From assembly GCA_964487925.1 (NCBI GenBank), contig CAZASZ010000048.1:1-15062 (forward strand): DNA of 15,062 bases, read 5' to 3'. Positions 14,281 through 15,062 of this stretch are shown piece by piece. The translations under genes were made by a program, and so were the position numbers. The DNA comes from RI-283 sp964487925 (lineage in GTDB: Bacteria > Pseudomonadota > Gammaproteobacteria > SZUA-140). Each line of letters starts with the position of its first letter. Positions within the stretch are counted from its first letter, which is position 1. A model generated the notes under the pieces. That model had not been told where the DNA came from. It ran no database searches and worked only from the letters and a program-made list of their open reading frames with translations.

Positions 14281-15062
14281 ATGACGCATGCGCGGGTTTT
14301 TGCGCTGACTTCATTGGTGATGTTAGCCTTCGCCGGCAATTCTCTGCTCTGTCGTTTAGCGCTCAATCAGACCAATATCGATGCCGCCAGTTTCACGACG
14401 CTGCGGCTGGTCTCCGGTGCCTTGATGCTTTTTGTCATCGTGCGCGTGCGTCGCAATGCGGTGGCGATAGAGGGTAGTTGGAAATCGGCATTCGCATTGT
14501 TTGCCTATGCGGCCGGGTTTTCGTTCGCCTATGTTGATCTTCCTGTGGCCACCGGCGCCTTGCTGCTGTATGCAGCAGTTCAGGCGACCATGATCGGCCA
14601 CGGCGTCTGGCGGGGTGAACCCATCGGCAGAATTCAGCTGCTTGGCATTTTGCTCGCCTTCGGAGGATTTGTCGTACTGTTGCTACCGGGGATCTCTTCG
14701 CCGCCGCTGTTCGGGTCCATCCTTATGCTCGTTGCGGGTGTTGCCTGGGGCGTCTATTCGGTGCGTGGGAAGGCAGTTGGCGACCCAAGTGCCATGTCCG
14801 CCGGCAATTTCATCCGCGCAGTGCCGATTACCGCGCTCCTGAGCTTGTTTATGTTCAGGAACATGGCGGTCGATCTTGCCGGTGTCTGGTTGGCGGTGAT
14901 CTCCGGGGCGTTGGCATCGGCCATTGGCTACATTCTCTGGTACGCCGTATTGCCGGAGCTCAGGTCCACTCAGGCCGCCATCGTGCAGTTGAGTGTCCCT
15001 GTCATTACCGCCGTGGGCGGAGTAGCTTTCCTCGGCGAGACCGTAACCTCCCGCTTGATTCT
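14281..15062 (+). CDS. EamA-family drug/metabolite transporter (3' end beyond window)
   Basis: The first 260 codons of a DMT-superfamily inner-membrane transporter, open to the last base. Both EamA repeats are visible. The first runs from about residue 5 to 130 and includes AGNSLLCRLAL and the TLRLVSGALMLF segment. The second starts near residue 140 (LMLVAGVAWGVYSVRGK) and contains an SQL-like block, TQAAIVQLSVPV, ending at FLGET, a signature of the second EamA domain. The substrate is unknown; members export amino acids, nucleotides or drugs. The start ATG 14281 follows the cytochrome gene by 29 bases. Family lengths near 290-300 suggest only about 30-40 residues are missing. Confidence 0.88.
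   Translation, partial: MTHARVFALTSLVMLAFAGNSLLCRLALNQTNIDAASFTTLRLVSGALMLFVIVRVRRNAVAIEGSWKSAFALFAYAAGFSFAYVDLPVATGALLLYAAVQATMIGHGVWRGEPIGRIQLLGILLAFGGFVVLLLPGISSPPLFGSILMLVAGVAWGVYSVRGKAVGDPSAMSAGNFIRAVPITALLSLFMFRNMAVDLAGVWLAVISGALASAIGYILWYAVLPELRSTQAAIVQLSVPVITAVGGVAFLGETVTSRLI

Noticed and set aside
1..15062. CRISPR array, tRNA, rRNA, prophage, toxin-antitoxin or defence system
   Set aside because: No regularly spaced repeats, cloverleaf sequences, integrase or transposase genes, or defence-type domains are visible on either strand.

Overview
This window is most likely a chromosomal stretch of a gammaproteobacterium, perhaps from the Chromatiales or a relative. That is inferred from GC-rich codon use, dense proteobacterial-type genes and short operons with 4-bp overlaps; no marker gene fixes the taxon. 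It looks like a scaffold from a draft or metagenome assembly, with two runs of exactly 100 N. One gap (5935-6034) is flanked by an exact 55-bp duplicate and is almost certainly an unmerged contig overlap. The other (9455-9554) is a real gap of unknown size.

Layout. Bases 1-406 carry no convincing gene but hold a 144-bp element bounded by 12-bp inverted repeats (174-317) that looks like a small non-autonomous or MITE-like repeat. Then come three plus-strand genes: a TraB/PrgY-family membrane protein (407-1642), an AT-rich and purine-rich repeat spacer, a ferredoxin/flavodoxin--NADP+ reductase (1808-2554) and a PAP2-type membrane phosphatase (2588-3361). The PAP2 gene runs tail-to-tail into a four-gene minus-strand operon, reading hyuA (9401-7443), hyuB (7446-5756), a Tag-like 3-methyladenine DNA glycosylase relative (5701-4964) and a GT83/ArnT-like membrane glycosyltransferase (4967-3279). 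Two of its three junctions are 4-bp stop/start overlaps.

Across the second gap, a divergent plus-strand operon encodes a high-affinity phosphate ABC transporter: pstS (5' end lost in the gap), pstC, pstA and pstB, all overlapping. No phoU or phoBR is in view. Downstream are a secreted LolA-like 'outer membrane lipoprotein-sorting' protein with a TTG start, a di-heme cytochrome b561, and the first 260 codons of an EamA-type drug/metabolite transporter cut by the window end.

How the genes work together. PstSCAB form one machine: periplasmic binding protein, two permeases and an ATPase. HyuA and HyuB form the two subunits of an ATP-dependent hydantoinase/oxoprolinase-type enzyme. The other neighbours have no established shared pathway. 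I see no CRISPR array, tRNA, rRNA, phage, toxin-antitoxin or defence locus. Much of the window is ordinary housekeeping or accessory metabolism. The less ordinary items are the inverted repeats around the TraB gene, the ArnT-like C-terminal tail written over the PAP2 gene, the mixed hyu-tag-GT83 operon and the divergent PstS ligand loop.
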